This document shows, one piece after another, positions 1 to 7,769 of a stretch of 64,000 nt of DNA. The number at the start of each line of letters is the position of its first letter. Within the stretch, counting starts at the first letter, position 1. The stretch is from positions 1-64,000 of the forward strand of contig CALAAS010000014.1 in assembly GCA_937885015.1 (NCBI GenBank), in the 5' to 3' direction. The notes below the pieces were generated by a model. The model was not told the origin of the DNA. It saw only the letters and a list, made by a program, of their open reading frames with translations, and did no database searches. The position numbers and the translations under genes are program-made. Origin of the DNA: an uncultured Clostridium sp. (GTDB taxonomy: Bacteria > Bacillota > Clostridia > Lachnospirales > Lachnospiraceae).

Positions 1-353
1 GTCCATACATCTTCTAAACGACTGGTTCCATCTTCGAAATTGATTCTTTCTTTATCAACGACTGTTACTTTCCACGATTCTGCATGCTGATCATGGACAG
101 TCATCTTGTTTCCTTGTGTGAAATCAAACGTAATATCAGAAGTGTGCAGGAAATAATCTGCAAACCATTCTTTAATCACATGCTGCTTATAACCCGCACA
201 AATTATAAATTCGTTAATCCCATAATGTGAGTATGTCTTCATAATATGCCAAAGAATCGGCATGCCACCAATTTCAATCATCGGCTTTGGCTTGTATTCC
301 GATTCTTCAGAAATACGAGTTCCAAATCCGCCTGCAAGTATAACAGCTTTCAT
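1..353 (-). CDS. rfbF: Glucose-1-phosphate cytidylyltransferase, N-terminal part (runs off the left edge)
   Basis: This enzyme makes CDP-glucose from CTP and glucose-1-phosphate, the first step to CDP-linked deoxysugars of surface polysaccharides. The visible 117 residues start MKAVILAGGFGTR, the nucleotidyltransferase signature loop that binds CTP. KPKPMIEIGG follows (about residues 21-30) and then ILWHIMK and the YGINEFIICAGYK segment typical of RfbF. The ATG lies at 351-353 with an AAAGGAA ribosome site just upstream. It reads in the same direction as the EPS genes to its right, so it probably belongs to the same polysaccharide locus. The C-terminal half lies outside the window. Confidence 0.9.
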   Translation of the reverse strand, partial: MKAVILAGGFGTRISEESEYKPKPMIEIGGMPILWHIMKTYSHYGINEFIICAGYKQHVIKEWFADYFLHTSDITFDFTQGNKMTVHDQHAESWKVTVVDKERINFEDGTSRLEDVW

Positions 354-484
354 ATTTTTTATCATTCCTTTCGCTTCGCTAAAGACACAAACAAGTAAGT
401 TCTAAAGTCCGGACTCTTACCATTGATAATAAACCATGTTCATTCAATCGCAGGATTAACAAGAATATTATTGTTGCAATATTC

Positions 485-1288
485 TTAAGAAGTACGAAGC
501 AAATCTAATTTTCTTCTCATAAGACGTTTCCCCCAACTTCTCCCACCTTTTCCAAAATTGTTAACGATATAATTTCTATATTTTTCTGTGCATTTATTTT
601 GCTCTTTTACCATTTGTAAATATTGTGCATTTTTGGCGCCAAATATATTTTTTATTTTTGATAGTCTCTGATGATGTGCGCAATATTCTTTATGATAACG
701 CATATATTCATACCTTTTTTTCTCGTTTGAATTTGCGATTTGTCGGTTCAAAAAAGCAATCTGTTCCGATATTTTATCGCATTCTTTTTTGTATTTTACA
801 AAAACATCCCGTATGTTCTCCTGTTGCCGTTTTATATTATTTGCCAGCGTAAATGATGCATAATGTACACATATGCAGTGATGGAAATCCATCTTGCTTT
901 TCAGATAATCTCCTTTATGTTTAATCAGATTTCCTAATTCCTGAATTTTTTTCTCTGTCCGCAGCATTACGTGTGATTCAAGCGACTCCAATTGATTTTT
1001 ACTCTGATCGATAAAATGCTGAAGTTCATCCAGCTGGTAATACAAATTTGTAAAATCCAATTCTGCTTCTTTTGGTAATGCTCTTAAAATTTCCGTTCTA
1101 TAATTGCTGTCCGCAAAATTACTCCTGATCCTCCGCGATGCAATCCTCTGTTTTCTGACATTTGCTTTCCTTTTTAAATAAATACTGCTTAAAATAATGA
1201 TCAAAATTCCAAAAAAACATATAAAAACAACCGCTTTTGGTATATCTCCCATGATGCCTGATATTTTTTCCATAAGCTCCTTCATCAT
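485..1288 (-). CDS. Unknown membrane-anchored coiled-coil protein
   Basis: I do not recognise a family. The 267-residue protein has one hydrophobic segment at about residues 18-38 followed by a basic stretch (KRKANVRKQR). The rest is long, charged and mostly helical, rich in Lys, Glu and Gln, as in a coiled coil. The likely topology is a short N-terminus outside and a large C-terminal part in the cytoplasm. Its start overlaps the stop of the upstream 239-residue gene by 4 bases (ATGA), so the two are translationally coupled. Base composition is clearly more AT-rich than the cps genes to the right, which suggests a recent exchange at this locus. It may be structural or part of a surface assembly system, but that is a guess. 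Confidence 0.7.
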   Translation of the reverse strand: MMKELMEKISGIMGDIPKAVVFICFFGILIIILSSIYLKRKANVRKQRIASRRIRSNFADSNYRTEILRALPKEAELDFTNLYYQLDELQHFIDQSKNQLESLESHVMLRTEKKIQELGNLIKHKGDYLKSKMDFHHCICVHYASFTLANNIKRQQENIRDVFVKYKKECDKISEQIAFLNRQIANSNEKKRYEYMRYHKEYCAHHQRLSKIKNIFGAKNAQYLQMVKEQNKCTEKYRNYIVNNFGKGGRSWGKRLMRRKLDLLRTS

Positions 1289-2004
1289 AGCTTTCTCCCG
1301 AACGCATTACGCAAATTCATGTATTCTTCAAAATTTATATATTCTGGCTCAAGTAATTTATTTACTACATGGATTAAGTTATCAAAGCGCTCGTCACTCA
1401 ACCATCTTGTATTGTCAATGATCCTTACGCAAATGATCTCCGCAGCTTTTATTTTATTGATTCCTTTTTGATTCAAATCATGGAGCATCTCCCGATATGC
1501 GCCGCAAATCATTTCTTCTTCTCGAAGAATGTTTCTGTATCTTTGATCCATTCCTACCGTAGAAGCATGCGTATAGCGTTCGATTTCTTTTATAACCCGA
1601 TATGAATTTTCTTTTGTTTTCTTCGATATAATCTGAAAATCATTGCTAATCTGATCTATTTTCTTCTGAAATTGTTTGTCAACATAAAGCGTTAGCACTT
1701 TATCTTGCAGCCTATATTGATTATTCAGTTTCTTTGATTCCAACGCCTGTCTGCCCATCTCAATATTTGCTTTTATCTTTGCCTCTTCCAGGCTATTCGT
1801 GTATTTTATAATTTTTCTTGCTTCCCGTCGGCCCTGTATCAACGCATATGTCTGAAACACCGAATCTATCGTAGTACAGACCGTGCCGACTGTACCATCC
1901 ATAAGCAAATGCGCCACTTCCATCACACGCTCAAACCCATCTTTTTTCTTTTCCGGAAATACATCAAGTACTGCTTGTACCGGTGGAATCACTTCATATG
2001 ACAT
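1285..2004 (-). CDS. Unknown helical protein coupled to the membrane coiled-coil protein
   Basis: No family is recognised. The 239-residue protein has no signal peptide. It has one moderately hydrophobic patch at about residues 30-50 (LLMDGTVGTVCTTIDSVF) that is too polar to be a clear membrane span. The remainder is a charged helical region with many Lys, Glu and Gln, compatible with oligomerisation. It overlaps the next gene by 4 bases, so the pair is co-translated. AT-rich composition sets both genes apart from the neighbouring cps genes. A terminator separates them from the secreted protein gene upstream, so they may have their own promoter in the 190-base gap, although I could not pick a convincing one. 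Confidence 0.7.
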   Translation of the reverse strand: MSYEVIPPVQAVLDVFPEKKKDGFERVMEVAHLLMDGTVGTVCTTIDSVFQTYALIQGRREARKIIKYTNSLEEAKIKANIEMGRQALESKKLNNQYRLQDKVLTLYVDKQFQKKIDQISNDFQIISKKTKENSYRVIKEIERYTHASTVGMDQRYRNILREEEMICGAYREMLHDLNQKGINKIKAAEIICVRIIDNTRWLSDERFDNLIHVVNKLLEPEYINFEEYMNLRNAFGRKL

Positions 2005-2137
2005 ATTTCTTTACCTCATAAAAACTCAAACGAAAATCCGTTTCATCATAACCCGTTTTACGCTCAAACACTAAATTAACCCTCTAAAAACATTTCTCTT
2101 AGATAATCAATTTAATATTTGATTTTTACTCCGTATT

Positions 2138-2182
2138 TAAAAAAGGGGGAATGCAAGGCATTTGCATCCGTTCTGCACCCCC
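2138..2182 (-). terminator. Probable terminator after the EPS-linked secreted protein gene
   Basis: On the minus strand a GC-rich hairpin with a GGGGGGTGCA arm and a TGCATTCCCCC arm is followed directly by a run of six T. It lies 16 bases past the stop of the secreted protein gene and would end or weaken transcription of the cps operon there. Confidence 0.7.
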
Positions 2183-2197
2183 CTATTTGCGGTTCCC

Positions 2198-2758
2198 TTA
2201 GTTCTTATATACGACTGTCATGGGGCCCGTAAAGGTAAGAGATACGCTTACCATCTTGGTCACCGGGTCAATTCCTGCCGGTGCCACTAATTCCCATTTT
2301 CCCGTCTCTGTGTTCATGATGAGGATCTGAACATTATTCAGATTTCCCACCAGGTTGGGCACATAGATGTCAAACTTTACCGGGTTAGCAGCACTTGGCT
2401 TGGACTCTGTCTGCAGCTCCTGGAAACGAACCAGGGGATTATACCCTGTTAAGTCCAGATCGCTGGTCAGAGACTGGATATTGGCCAGTCCTTCGTTTAC
2501 CTGGGCAATCTGGTTGTACTTGCTGGATTTAATGAAATTATCAGTAAATTTCAGCGTACTTCCTTCCCGCGCCTGTCCGGACATGGCTCCACTGTTTCTG
2601 GAACCGCCTGGAACGCTCGCTTCGATTTTGTTTGGACGGTCACTGACATTGCTGCTTCCTGCCATCCCCGTACTGGAGCTGACATTGGCAAATGCGGTTG
2701 TCATCATAGTGAGTGACAGAGCCGCAGCCAGTATTCCGGCCTGATACCTGCGTTTCAT
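2198..2758 (-). CDS. Small secreted protein at the end of the cps operon
   Basis: The 186-residue protein starts with a signal peptide (MKRRYQ, then a hydrophobic run, cleavage likely after TAFA at about residue 24). The mature part is Ser/Gly/Asn-rich at first and then has a compact domain ending GPMTVVYKN. I do not recognise the family. I chose the ATG at 2756-2758 because AAAGGAG lies just before it; an upstream ATG in frame (2797) has no ribosome site. It follows the LCP gene by about 60 bases in the same direction and precedes a terminator, so it looks like the last gene of the first EPS transcription unit. A role in polymer attachment or surface display is inferred only from position. 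Confidence 0.75.
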   Translation of the reverse strand: MKRRYQAGILAAALSLTMMTTAFANVSSSTGMAGSSNVSDRPNKIEASVPGGSRNSGAMSGQAREGSTLKFTDNFIKSSKYNQIAQVNEGLANIQSLTSDLDLTGYNPLVRFQELQTESKPSAANPVKFDIYVPNLVGNLNNVQILIMNTETGKWELVAPAGIDPVTKMVSVSLTFTGPMTVVYKN

Positions 2759-2819
2759 AGAACATCTCTCCTTTCTGCTTTTTCTTTTCTGTTCCATTCG
2801 GAGAAGACGATGGTGCGCC

Positions 2820-3860
2820 TTACGCCTCCTTATAGAACAAATCTATAATCAATTTTTCCAGCGCCGTCTCATCCGGGTAAAACTCGTCGTAGACCAGTCC
2901 CTCTGTCCCGGTTCCCGGCACTGTGAAAAAATGATCATCCTCAAACAGATTTTCTGTCTGCATCGCCGCCAGTCCTGCGTCCAGATATGCATCTTTAGTG
3001 AGATCTGTGACCATATAATCCTGAACCGCCTCGAAAGCGGCTCCCAGGAACTGGCTGTCTTTTTTCTGCATGGCAGACGCCTGATCCAGCCAGGCATTTG
3101 CGTACATTTTATGGCGCTCCATCCTGCCAAGGGCGCTCTGGGATACCGCTGTATCCCGGTACCGGACATAGTTCTCCGCCTGCGCTCCCTGCAGCGTGAC
3201 CGTGGCGCCGTACACAAGATCCGGATCCCGTTTTGCCAGTCCGGGGTCATCGATCCGGACTGTGACACCGCCGACCATATCGTTCAGCTGCGAAATGGCG
3301 CTCATGTTGATGGAAAGATATCCATCAATCTCCACACCGCCCAGCAAATTCTCAACCGCCTCCTGCAATAGCTCACAGCTCTCTTTTTCTCCATTTCCAT
3401 AACCATATGCCAGATTCAGATGCTGGACATCTGTTCCCAGCTCATTTCCCACCAGATCAAACAGTCTTATCTCCGTCATGGTATCACGGGGAATGGACAG
3501 AATCTTCACCTCATCCGTCGCCTTATTCTGAATCAGAAGGCCTATGGCATCCGCCTGACCGCCAGAACCGGATACCTGTTTTTCCTCCACTGTACCGCTG
3601 GTATCCACTCCCACCCAGAGAATGATCTTATTGATGGGATCCTGCCGATATTCCGTTCCGTTCCAGAGTCTCGTCTCTTTTTCCGGATTGGGAATGCCCG
3701 ACTCCATCTGTTGCTGCTCTCTCAGCTGCGCAGCCAGCTCCGCTTCTTTCTTTTCTCCGTAAGAACGTACCGTAAAAGAAACGAAACCGATCACAGCCGC
3801 AAAAAAAAGCAGTTTCAAACCTGTAACGACCCATGCGGGCGTCGTATTTTCTTTTTTCAT
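2820..3860 (-). CDS. LytR-CpsA-Psr (LCP) family ligase
   Basis: LCP enzymes transfer undecaprenyl-linked polymers onto peptidoglycan or protein outside the membrane. The 346-residue protein has a short cytoplasmic tail, a membrane segment at about residues 11-30 and an extracellular domain. Hallmarks visible are GVDTSG (84-89), Asp104 in the GQADAIGLL segment and ILSIPRDTM (120-128), where the Arg and Asp contact the pyrophosphate and metal. The accessory domain before the catalytic domain is short. Its start overlaps the stop of the sugar transferase gene by 4 bases. In this operon it is the likely enzyme that fixes the finished polysaccharide to the wall. Confidence 0.93.
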   Translation of the reverse strand: MKKENTTPAWVVTGLKLLFFAAVIGFVSFTVRSYGEKKEAELAAQLREQQQMESGIPNPEKETRLWNGTEYRQDPINKIILWVGVDTSGTVEEKQVSGSGGQADAIGLLIQNKATDEVKILSIPRDTMTEIRLFDLVGNELGTDVQHLNLAYGYGNGEKESCELLQEAVENLLGGVEIDGYLSINMSAISQLNDMVGGVTVRIDDPGLAKRDPDLVYGATVTLQGAQAENYVRYRDTAVSQSALGRMERHKMYANAWLDQASAMQKKDSQFLGAAFEAVQDYMVTDLTKDAYLDAGLAAMQTENLFEDDHFFTVPGTGTEGLVYDEFYPDETALEKLIIDLFYKEA

Positions 3861-5263
3861 GATGCCCCCTTACGGAATAGCACAACCCAGACAGTCTGAA
3901 ATAAGATTTTGACATCCAGCCACACAGACCAGTTATCAATGTATTCCAGATCCATCCGAACCACATCTTCAAAGTCCTGTATATCGCTGCGGCCACTGAC
4001 CTGCCACATGCCTGTGATCCCCGGCTTCAGGGAGAGACGCCGTTTATGATGCTCTTCATACTGATCAAATTCGTCCACGGTAGGCGGCCTGGTGCCCACC
4101 AGGCTCATGTCCCCCATCAGGACGTTAAAAAACTGCGGCAGCTCATCGATGCTGGTTTTCCGGATGAATCTTCCCACCCTCGTTACCCGGGGGTCATCCT
4201 TGATCTTAAACATCAGGCCGTTCATCTCATTTTTCTCCATCAGCTCTTTTTTTCGCGCCTCTGCATCCGAATACATAGAGCGGAATTTATAGATTAAAAA
4301 TTTGCGTCCGTTTTTTCCAACACGGGTCTGACTGAAAATCACACTGCCCGGCGATTCCAGGCAGATGGCCGGCACCGTAAAAACACTTATGATCCCAGTG
4401 AGGACAATCCCCACCAGCGCGCCGATGATGTCCATCCCGCGCTTTATAAAAAGCTCCGCCGGTGTGAAGATCCGTGTTCCATATGTAAGTACTCGATATT
4501 CCCCCAGTTCTCCCACCTGCTTGGCCTCTTCCGAAAGTCCCAGGCTATTGGCGCTGACATGAACCACAATCCCCATACTCTGCAATGTTTTTAAAAGCTG
4601 GCTGATATATTCCTTCCGGCTGTACGGAAGACTCAGCAGAACCTCATCGATAGCCTGACGCTTCAGATACTCTTCCAGGCTCTTTTCTTCCGTTACCATG
4701 TACGTACCATTTTCTCCATGGCCAATCCGATTGATCCTGACATCTCCGCTGGCTCCGTCCACCATCGCCAGTGCAATCAGCTCGTACTGATACAGATCTG
4801 AGATAGCCAGACGATGCATGGCCTGCAGAGAGTTTCCCTCATTGGCAAACACCAGAAGACGCGTTCTGTTTTTTTCCTGCCTGAAATAATAGTAAATAAA
4901 TGCTCTGCAAAGAACCCGTCCCAGGCTCAGCCACAAAAACAGCATCAGGATCTGGATCACGTAATAACTTCTTACTTCGTTGCTGTTTTCGCGAAACAGA
5001 AATAAAAAGATTCCCAGAAGAGCTGCCATACAGGCAGTCTGACGAAACGCACCCAGGCATACATTTGCCAGAGTACTCTTCTTCTGGCTTTTTCCCGCTG
5101 GAAAAAGCGAAGATAAAAAATAGATGCCAAGCGCCACAAACAGGCCATACCATTGCGTTCCGACGGGCAGCGCCCCTCTGGCAACACCATAGCACGTCAC
5201 ATATGCCAGTAAAACCGCAATAATATCTGCAGCTATATCAAGCACATGATTTTTAACCCACAT
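3857..5263 (-). CDS. Polyprenyl-phosphate sugar-1-phosphate transferase (initiating glycosyltransferase)
   Basis: It starts the repeat unit by moving a sugar-1-phosphate from a nucleotide sugar to undecaprenyl phosphate. The 468-residue protein has about four N-terminal membrane helices (residues 8-125), a soluble CoA-binding-like middle region (about 130-260) and a C-terminal bacterial sugar transferase domain. That domain begins at KRGMDIIGAL (274-283) and shows KFRSM (326-330), the SIDELPQ segment, GTRPP and the KPGITGMWQV stretch typical of the family. AAGGAAG lies 9 bases before the ATG. It lies between the CpsD-type kinase and the LCP ligase. The transferred sugar (glucose or galactose) cannot be told from sequence alone. 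Confidence 0.95.
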   Translation of the reverse strand: MWVKNHVLDIAADIIAVLLAYVTCYGVARGALPVGTQWYGLFVALGIYFLSSLFPAGKSQKKSTLANVCLGAFRQTACMAALLGIFLFLFRENSNEVRSYYVIQILMLFLWLSLGRVLCRAFIYYYFRQEKNRTRLLVFANEGNSLQAMHRLAISDLYQYELIALAMVDGASGDVRINRIGHGENGTYMVTEEKSLEEYLKRQAIDEVLLSLPYSRKEYISQLLKTLQSMGIVVHVSANSLGLSEEAKQVGELGEYRVLTYGTRIFTPAELFIKRGMDIIGALVGIVLTGIISVFTVPAICLESPGSVIFSQTRVGKNGRKFLIYKFRSMYSDAEARKKELMEKNEMNGLMFKIKDDPRVTRVGRFIRKTSIDELPQFFNVLMGDMSLVGTRPPTVDEFDQYEEHHKRRLSLKPGITGMWQVSGRSDIQDFEDVVRMDLEYIDNWSVWLDVKILFQTVWVVLFRKGAS

Positions 5264-5324
5264 GACAGTTCACTTCCTTTGTCTCCCCCCGGCAGCTCTG
5301 TGCCGCCATGTTTATCCGACCGGA

Positions 5325-6032
5325 TCAGCTCCGGTCTTTGTCATCATAATACTTTCCATAGTATTTTCCGTACTGTTTTCCGTAATAGCTGCCGCTCTTC
5401 ATATCTACTTTATTGAGAACCGCCCCCAGGATCCGGCAGCCGCTCTTTTCCAGCTGCTCTTTCACACGTTTCTCAATCTTCCGGCTTACCGCTCCAGATT
5501 CGATTACCAGGATTGCTCCATCGCATGACTGCGCCACGATGGCTCCGTCCGTCATCCCTGCCATCGGCGGCGTATCGATCAGGATATAGTCATAGGCTGC
5601 CCGCATCTCTCTGATCAATGCTTTAAATGCCTCCTCTGCCAGAAGTTCCGACGGGTTCGGCGAATACGGCCCGGCGAAAATGATATCCAGATTTGGGATA
5701 TTGGTGGAATACAGTATCTCATCCAGCATTTTCTGCCCACTTAAGTATTCGCTGAGGCCGGAAACCTCCTGTCGCACGCGATATCGGTTCAAAAGTACGC
5801 TTTTTCGAATATCCGCATCGATCAGCAAAACTTTTCGCCCAAGCTCAGCCAGGGAAGAGGCCTCTGAAAATGTGATCCGGCTCTTTCCCTCACCTGGGAT
5901 CGCACTGGTAAACATGATGACTCGAATATTGGGGCCGCTGAACTGGATATTCGTCCTTAATGTCTTCAGCGCCTCTGTAAATGGAAATTCTTCTTTTTCC
6001 GGCGTTTTTATCTCAACTGTCATATCCTTCAT
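5325..6032 (-). CDS. cpsD: CpsD/CapB-type tyrosine kinase (BY-kinase)
   Basis: This cytoplasmic ATPase phosphorylates itself on tyrosine and controls polymer length and export together with its membrane partner. The 235-residue protein shows the Walker A motif SAIPGEGKS (43-51), the Walker A' motif VLLIDADIR (68-76) and Walker B YILIDTPP. The C-terminus carries a cluster of about seven tyrosines (SYYGKQYGKYYGKYY), the autophosphorylation tail. Kinase and membrane activator are separate proteins, as in Gram-positive bacteria. The start overlaps the upstream CpsC-type gene by 4 bases. The CpsB-type phosphatase two genes upstream would reverse its phosphorylation. Confidence 0.95.
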   Translation of the reverse strand: MKDMTVEIKTPEKEEFPFTEALKTLRTNIQFSGPNIRVIMFTSAIPGEGKSRITFSEASSLAELGRKVLLIDADIRKSVLLNRYRVRQEVSGLSEYLSGQKMLDEILYSTNIPNLDIIFAGPYSPNPSELLAEEAFKALIREMRAAYDYILIDTPPMAGMTDGAIVAQSCDGAILVIESGAVSRKIEKRVKEQLEKSGCRILGAVLNKVDMKSGSYYGKQYGKYYGKYYDDKDRS

Positions 6033-6748
6033 CTGCGTTTTTCCCCCTTACCTTCGTTTTTTCTGCTGGCAGGAACCTCCGCCAGCGTGGAAATATTCAG
6101 GTATTTCGTTATGTCTTCTTCTGTTCGGATCGTATCGTTCATAATAACTCGCAGCGCTACGATACCGCACACCAGTAATATCCCAATGATCCCGCCGATC
6201 ACTGCATTTTTCAGGATTTTCGGCGAAACCGGAACGGTGGCTGCGATTCCCTCTTCCACCATCTTTGGCGGCATCATTTCCATAATCTCTCCTATGTACT
6301 CGGAAGAACGATCCGCCACCGTATTGACAATATCAGCCGCCAGCTGCGGATCCGAATTCTCCGTGGATATGGATAAAATCCGCGTATCCTTCGGGTTGTC
6401 GATTACCAGATCCTCTCTCAGTTCCTCGTAATCGCAGTCCAAGTCGAGATCAACGATCACCTTCTCCAGCACCGGGCGGCTGGTAACCATCACTTTATAA
6501 TCCTTGGTCAGCTGGCTTCCAATTTGAAGATCGGCCAGCGATGTCAACGTCGTCTCCTTGGAAAGGATGTACATCATCGCAGTAGACGCATACTTCGGGG
6601 TCAGGATCAGCTTGCTGTAAAACCCAAAAGCAGCCGCTCCAATCACTCCGGCCAATACGATCCAGAGCAGTTTCTTTTTAAGTTCAGATAACAACTCCAG
6701 CAGATCAATCTCAATCTCATCATCTTCTTCATAATTTGCAGTTCCCAT
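6029..6748 (-). CDS. cpsC: CpsC/Wzz-type polysaccharide chain-length regulator and kinase activator
   Basis: A 239-residue polysaccharide co-polymerase with two membrane helices, at about residues 28-48 and 180-202, and an extracellular loop between them. The N-terminal cytoplasmic tail is acidic (EEDDEIEIDLLELL), which fits the Wzz domain start. The short C-terminal cytoplasmic tail ends in a basic segment and in this family activates the separate CpsD kinase. It overlaps cpsD by 4 bases and follows the phosphatase gene after 6 bases, so the three are a tight regulatory unit. Confidence 0.93.
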   Translation of the reverse strand: MGTANYEEDDEIEIDLLELLSELKKKLLWIVLAGVIGAAAFGFYSKLILTPKYASTAMMYILSKETTLTSLADLQIGSQLTKDYKVMVTSRPVLEKVIVDLDLDCDYEELREDLVIDNPKDTRILSISTENSDPQLAADIVNTVADRSSEYIGEIMEMMPPKMVEEGIAATVPVSPKILKNAVIGGIIGILLVCGIVALRVIMNDTIRTEEDITKYLNISTLAEVPASRKNEGKGEKRR

Positions 6749-6754
6749 CTTCCT

Positions 6755-7501
6755 CTACCTTTCCATTCCTTCCTTTTTCTCCAGTATTGATTCCGCATTT
6801 TTCCGGATCAGCCGATACAGCTGTCTTCTGGTACAATGCTTTTCCATCCACTTTATACTTTCTTCTGTCTCGGGAGCTCGTGATCCTGTGTTGTGCATAT
6901 CGGTTCCCAGAAGATGAACGTTCCCTTTTTGTACCTGTCTTCTGCACCAACGAGTCCGCTTATCCAGCAGGCTGCCAGACAGGCTCCTGTAATTCATCTG
7001 GATCCTGTTTCCAGCTTCAATCAGCTCCTCCAGGCGCTCCTGGCCGCTTTCCTGCAGACAGGCGTATCGCTCTGCGTGGGCCACGATAGGGATAAAGCCG
7101 GCCATCTGCAGCTGGCGCAGACGTTGGCAGAGACGATTATATGACACACCAGGATAAAACTCGATCAGCACATAGCGGCTTTCTGCCATGGTCAGTGCTT
7201 TACCTTGGAGCAGTTCTTCCAGGGTATCCTCGGAATCCATCAACTCCTGTCCCAAAAAAATACCGAACTCTGGATCAAGTTTTTTTGCCTCCTGTCTCAG
7301 TAGTCCGGTAAGTCTCTTTAGTTCGTCTATATTCTGTCCCCGGCGATAATGAGGCGTCGCGATAATTGTGCGAATCCCCTGATTATATGCCAACTCCAGC
7401 ATGCTCTTTGATTCTTCCAAATCTTCAGAACCGTCATCAATGCCGGGAAGAATGTGAGAATGTACGTCGATTAGTTTTACTATGTTAGCTCTTCTGTACA
7501 T
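6755..7501 (-). CDS. cpsB: CpsB/CapC-type PHP-family protein tyrosine phosphatase
   Basis: It is a manganese-dependent phosphatase that dephosphorylates the CpsD kinase. The 248-residue protein carries the PHP metal ligands in order: DVHSH (His14, His16), ATPHY (His51), GQE (Glu86), VAHAERY (His142) and GTDMHN (Asp201, His203). It is the first gene of the EPS operon. Its ATG lies about 40 bases from the left repeat of the invertible segment, so its transcription depends on the orientation of that segment. A TGGAG lies about 10 bases before the ATG, a somewhat weak ribosome site. Confidence 0.94.
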   Translation of the reverse strand: MYRRANIVKLIDVHSHILPGIDDGSEDLEESKSMLELAYNQGIRTIIATPHYRRGQNIDELKRLTGLLRQEAKKLDPEFGIFLGQELMDSEDTLEELLQGKALTMAESRYVLIEFYPGVSYNRLCQRLRQLQMAGFIPIVAHAERYACLQESGQERLEELIEAGNRIQMNYRSLSGSLLDKRTRWCRRQVQKGNVHLLGTDMHNTGSRAPETEESIKWMEKHCTRRQLYRLIRKNAESILEKKEGMER

Positions 7502-7541
7502 GATCTGGCAGCTCCATTTTTCTGATTCTTTTCGTTTTTTT

Positions 7542-7563
7542 ACAGAATGAGAATTATGTGGTA
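7542..7563. repeat. Left inverted repeat of an invertible promoter segment
   Basis: The 18-base core AATGAGAATTATGTGGTA at 7546-7563 recurs as an exact reverse complement at 7738-7755. Four more outward bases extend the match to 22 with one mismatch. The left copy also has an internal dyad: AATGAGAATTAT (7546-7557), spacer GTGGTA (7558-7563) and ATAATTCTCATT (7564-7575). That is the arm-spacer-arm shape of a tyrosine recombinase crossover site. Confidence 0.92.
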
Positions 7564-7606
7564 ATAATTCTCATTAACACAGTATTAGAACTGATTTTCA
7601 TAACAA

Positions 7607-7635
7607 ATTATACTCAGAACAACGGGATAAATCAA
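7607..7635 (-). promoter_or_regulatory. EPS operon promoter inside the invertible segment
   Basis: On the minus strand TTGATT (7635-7630), a 17-base spacer and a perfect TATAAT (7612-7607) form a sigma-A type promoter. Transcription would start near 7600, cross the left repeat and reach the cpsB ATG at 7501, giving a leader of about 100 bases that can fold at the repeat dyad. I found no equally good promoter on the plus strand of the segment. Confidence 0.82.
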
Positions 7636-7710
7636 CCCTAAAAAGGAAGAATGTGAAAAATATTACATGATATGACAAAATAAGACATGTTTTTGTTGGA
7701 TAATCCCGTT
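7621..7710. repeat. Nested imperfect inverted repeat inside the invertible segment
   Basis: AACGGGATAAATCAAC (7621-7636) pairs with GTTGGATAATCCCGTT (7695-7710) at 13 of 16 positions. The left arm overlaps the -35 box of the EPS promoter. It could bind a regulator or be a chance or relic repeat. Confidence 0.45.
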
Positions 7711-7737
7711 TTTAAGTCTGTTTTTTCCATTATTTTC

Positions 7738-7759
7738 TACCACATAATTCTCATTTTGT
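7738..7759. repeat. Right inverted repeat of an invertible promoter segment
   Basis: Reverse complement of the left repeat: 18 exact bases (7738-7755), extended to 22 with one mismatch. It lies 10 bases past the stop of the recombinase gene. Unlike the left site, its inner arm does not keep the second half of the dyad, so the two sites differ inside the segment. Confidence 0.92.
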
Positions 7760-7769
7760 TTTTATTTTA

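Larger units (their letters stand above)
7564..7737. other. Invertible DNA segment (phase switch for the EPS operon)
   Basis: The 174 bases between the inverted repeats contain no gene but hold a good promoter on the minus strand (7607-7635). Repeats of this length around a promoter, with a tyrosine recombinase gene directly beside them and a surface polysaccharide operon downstream, are the established layout of invertible promoters that phase-vary surface structures in gut bacteria. In the orientation given the promoter faces cpsB (on). Flipped, it would face the 3' end of the recombinase gene (off). That inversion happens is inferred; only the architecture is seen. Confidence 0.85.
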
